Position numbers and translations under genes: made by a program. Below the pieces are notes generated by a model that saw only the letters and a list, made by a program, of their open reading frames with translations, was not told the DNA's origin and did not search any database. This document shows, piece after piece, positions 36,744-37,174 of a DNA stretch of 37,174 nt (the stretch's first letter is position 1; every line of letters begins with the position of its first letter). This DNA is from CAYFFV01 sp964342695. GTDB taxonomy: Bacteria > Acidobacteriota > Vicinamibacteria > Vicinamibacterales > UBA8438. The stretch is taken from NCBI GenBank assembly GCA_964342695.1, contig CAYFFV010000021.1, positions 1 through 37,174 of the forward strand, in the 5' to 3' direction.

Positions 36744-37174
36744 ATGAACAAAAATATAGAACATTATTTATTTCATAAAAAGCGTTTTTTAAGCATTGAT
36801 TTTTGTGAGTACGCTTTAGAAACCTTAAAAAAAAGTCAGTGGGAGAATCACGACTTTACAGGGTATGAGAATAATGATCCTGAACACGGATTTGGGTGGC
36901 AAAGGGAAGTCAAATCAAAACCTTCTGCAAGCGCAGAGCCAGAGTTTATAGGATTTAAAAGCCCGGATTGGAATAAGGATCACGCTCATATAAATAATGT
37001 AATTATTAACAGTTTATCAAAAGCATTAACAGAGTATGTAAGAAGTTTTGGTTATAAGTGGTTTGATGGATGGAACGGGTATTCAGTGATTAAATTTTTA
37101 AAGTACGCTGAATCACATCAAATGGCAGAACACTGTGACCATATTAGTTCGTTGTTTGATGGAAATGTAAAAGG
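36744..37174 (+). CDS. 2OG-Fe(II) oxygenase, N-terminal part (runs off the right end)
   Basis: An open frame of 143 codons to the window end, continuing at base 1 to a stop at 246-248 when the contig is closed. It starts NKNIEHYLFHKKRFLSIDFC. The middle part (GFGWQREVKSKPSASAEPEF; WFDGWNGYSVIKFLKYAESH) leads into the H-x-D motif of the 2OG oxygenase core, where YSVIKFLKY is the strand before the iron ligands. No normal ribosome site fits between the capsid terminator and ATG 36744. Confidence 0.8.
   Translation, partial: MNKNIEHYLFHKKRFLSIDFCEYALETLKKSQWENHDFTGYENNDPEHGFGWQREVKSKPSASAEPEFIGFKSPDWNKDHAHINNVIINSLSKALTEYVRSFGYKWFDGWNGYSVIKFLKYAESHQMAEHCDHISSLFDGNVK

Overview
The window is a near-complete temperate tailed phage genome, most likely a podovirus, in a moderately AT-rich assembly. 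The first 55 bases (1-55) are identical to the last 55 (37120-37174), and a 2-oxoglutarate oxygenase gene runs off the right end and continues in frame at the left end. The contig therefore closes into a circle of about 37,119 bp. The head genes (DUF5309/SU10-type capsid, SU10-type adaptor, P22-like portal) and the lack of sheath, tape-measure or tail-tube genes point to a short-tailed phage. Several small genes (HesB/IscA, 2OG-Fe(II) oxygenases, short membrane/coiled-coil proteins) are typical of aquatic phages. The host is probably a bacterium whose tRNA genes encode CCA, such as a proteobacterium, because the candidate attP carries a tRNA 3' end.

Layout. (1) Late block, plus strand, starting near 27.6 kb and running through the circle junction to about 18.0 kb. 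It holds a Q-like gene with promoter and terminator, small terminase, large terminase, a polyvalent-type protein, portal, scaffold, and a major capsid gene interrupted by a group I intron. These are followed by three 2OG oxygenases, adaptor, tail fibre and kelch-like proteins, nozzle-like protein, internal virion/ejection-type proteins, a run of small membrane proteins with a HesB/IscA homologue, and small hypotheticals. (2) Integration module at 18.0-19.9 kb: an operator, a tRNA-like attP core, two kinds of short direct repeats, a tyrosine integrase and a convergent AlpA-like excisionase. (3) Leftward early operon at 22.8-19.6 kb: winged-helix protein, small membrane protein, YbcO-like nuclease, NinB-like protein, RecB-like PD-(D/E)XK nuclease, Enc34/DUF2815-type ssDNA-binding protein and excisionase. 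(4) Switch region at 22.8-24.7 kb: two HTH regulators, four promoters I can place, and a family of 17-bp palindromic operators. (5) Rightward early operon at 24.7-27.6 kb: a replication-type protein, zinc-ribbon protein, Hjc-like resolvase, an HTH/GIY-YIG fusion and a candidate late antiterminator.

Regulation reads as lambda-like with different parts. Operators of the form GTAAA-N7-TTTAC overlap both early promoters and recur upstream of int/attP, so one repressor could silence lytic genes and int together. The rightward promoter makes a short leader that meets a strong terminator after about 90 nt and carries an anti-Shine-Dalgarno hexamer. A second promoter-terminator pair follows the Q-like gene.

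Most notable items: the compact, ORF-less group I intron in the capsid gene, whose splice sites can be fixed from P1, P10 and protein conservation; the shared operator family; the promoter-proximal leader RNA; and terminators whose U-tracts run into start codons at three places. I recognise no endolysin, DNA polymerase, helicase or complete tRNA gene.
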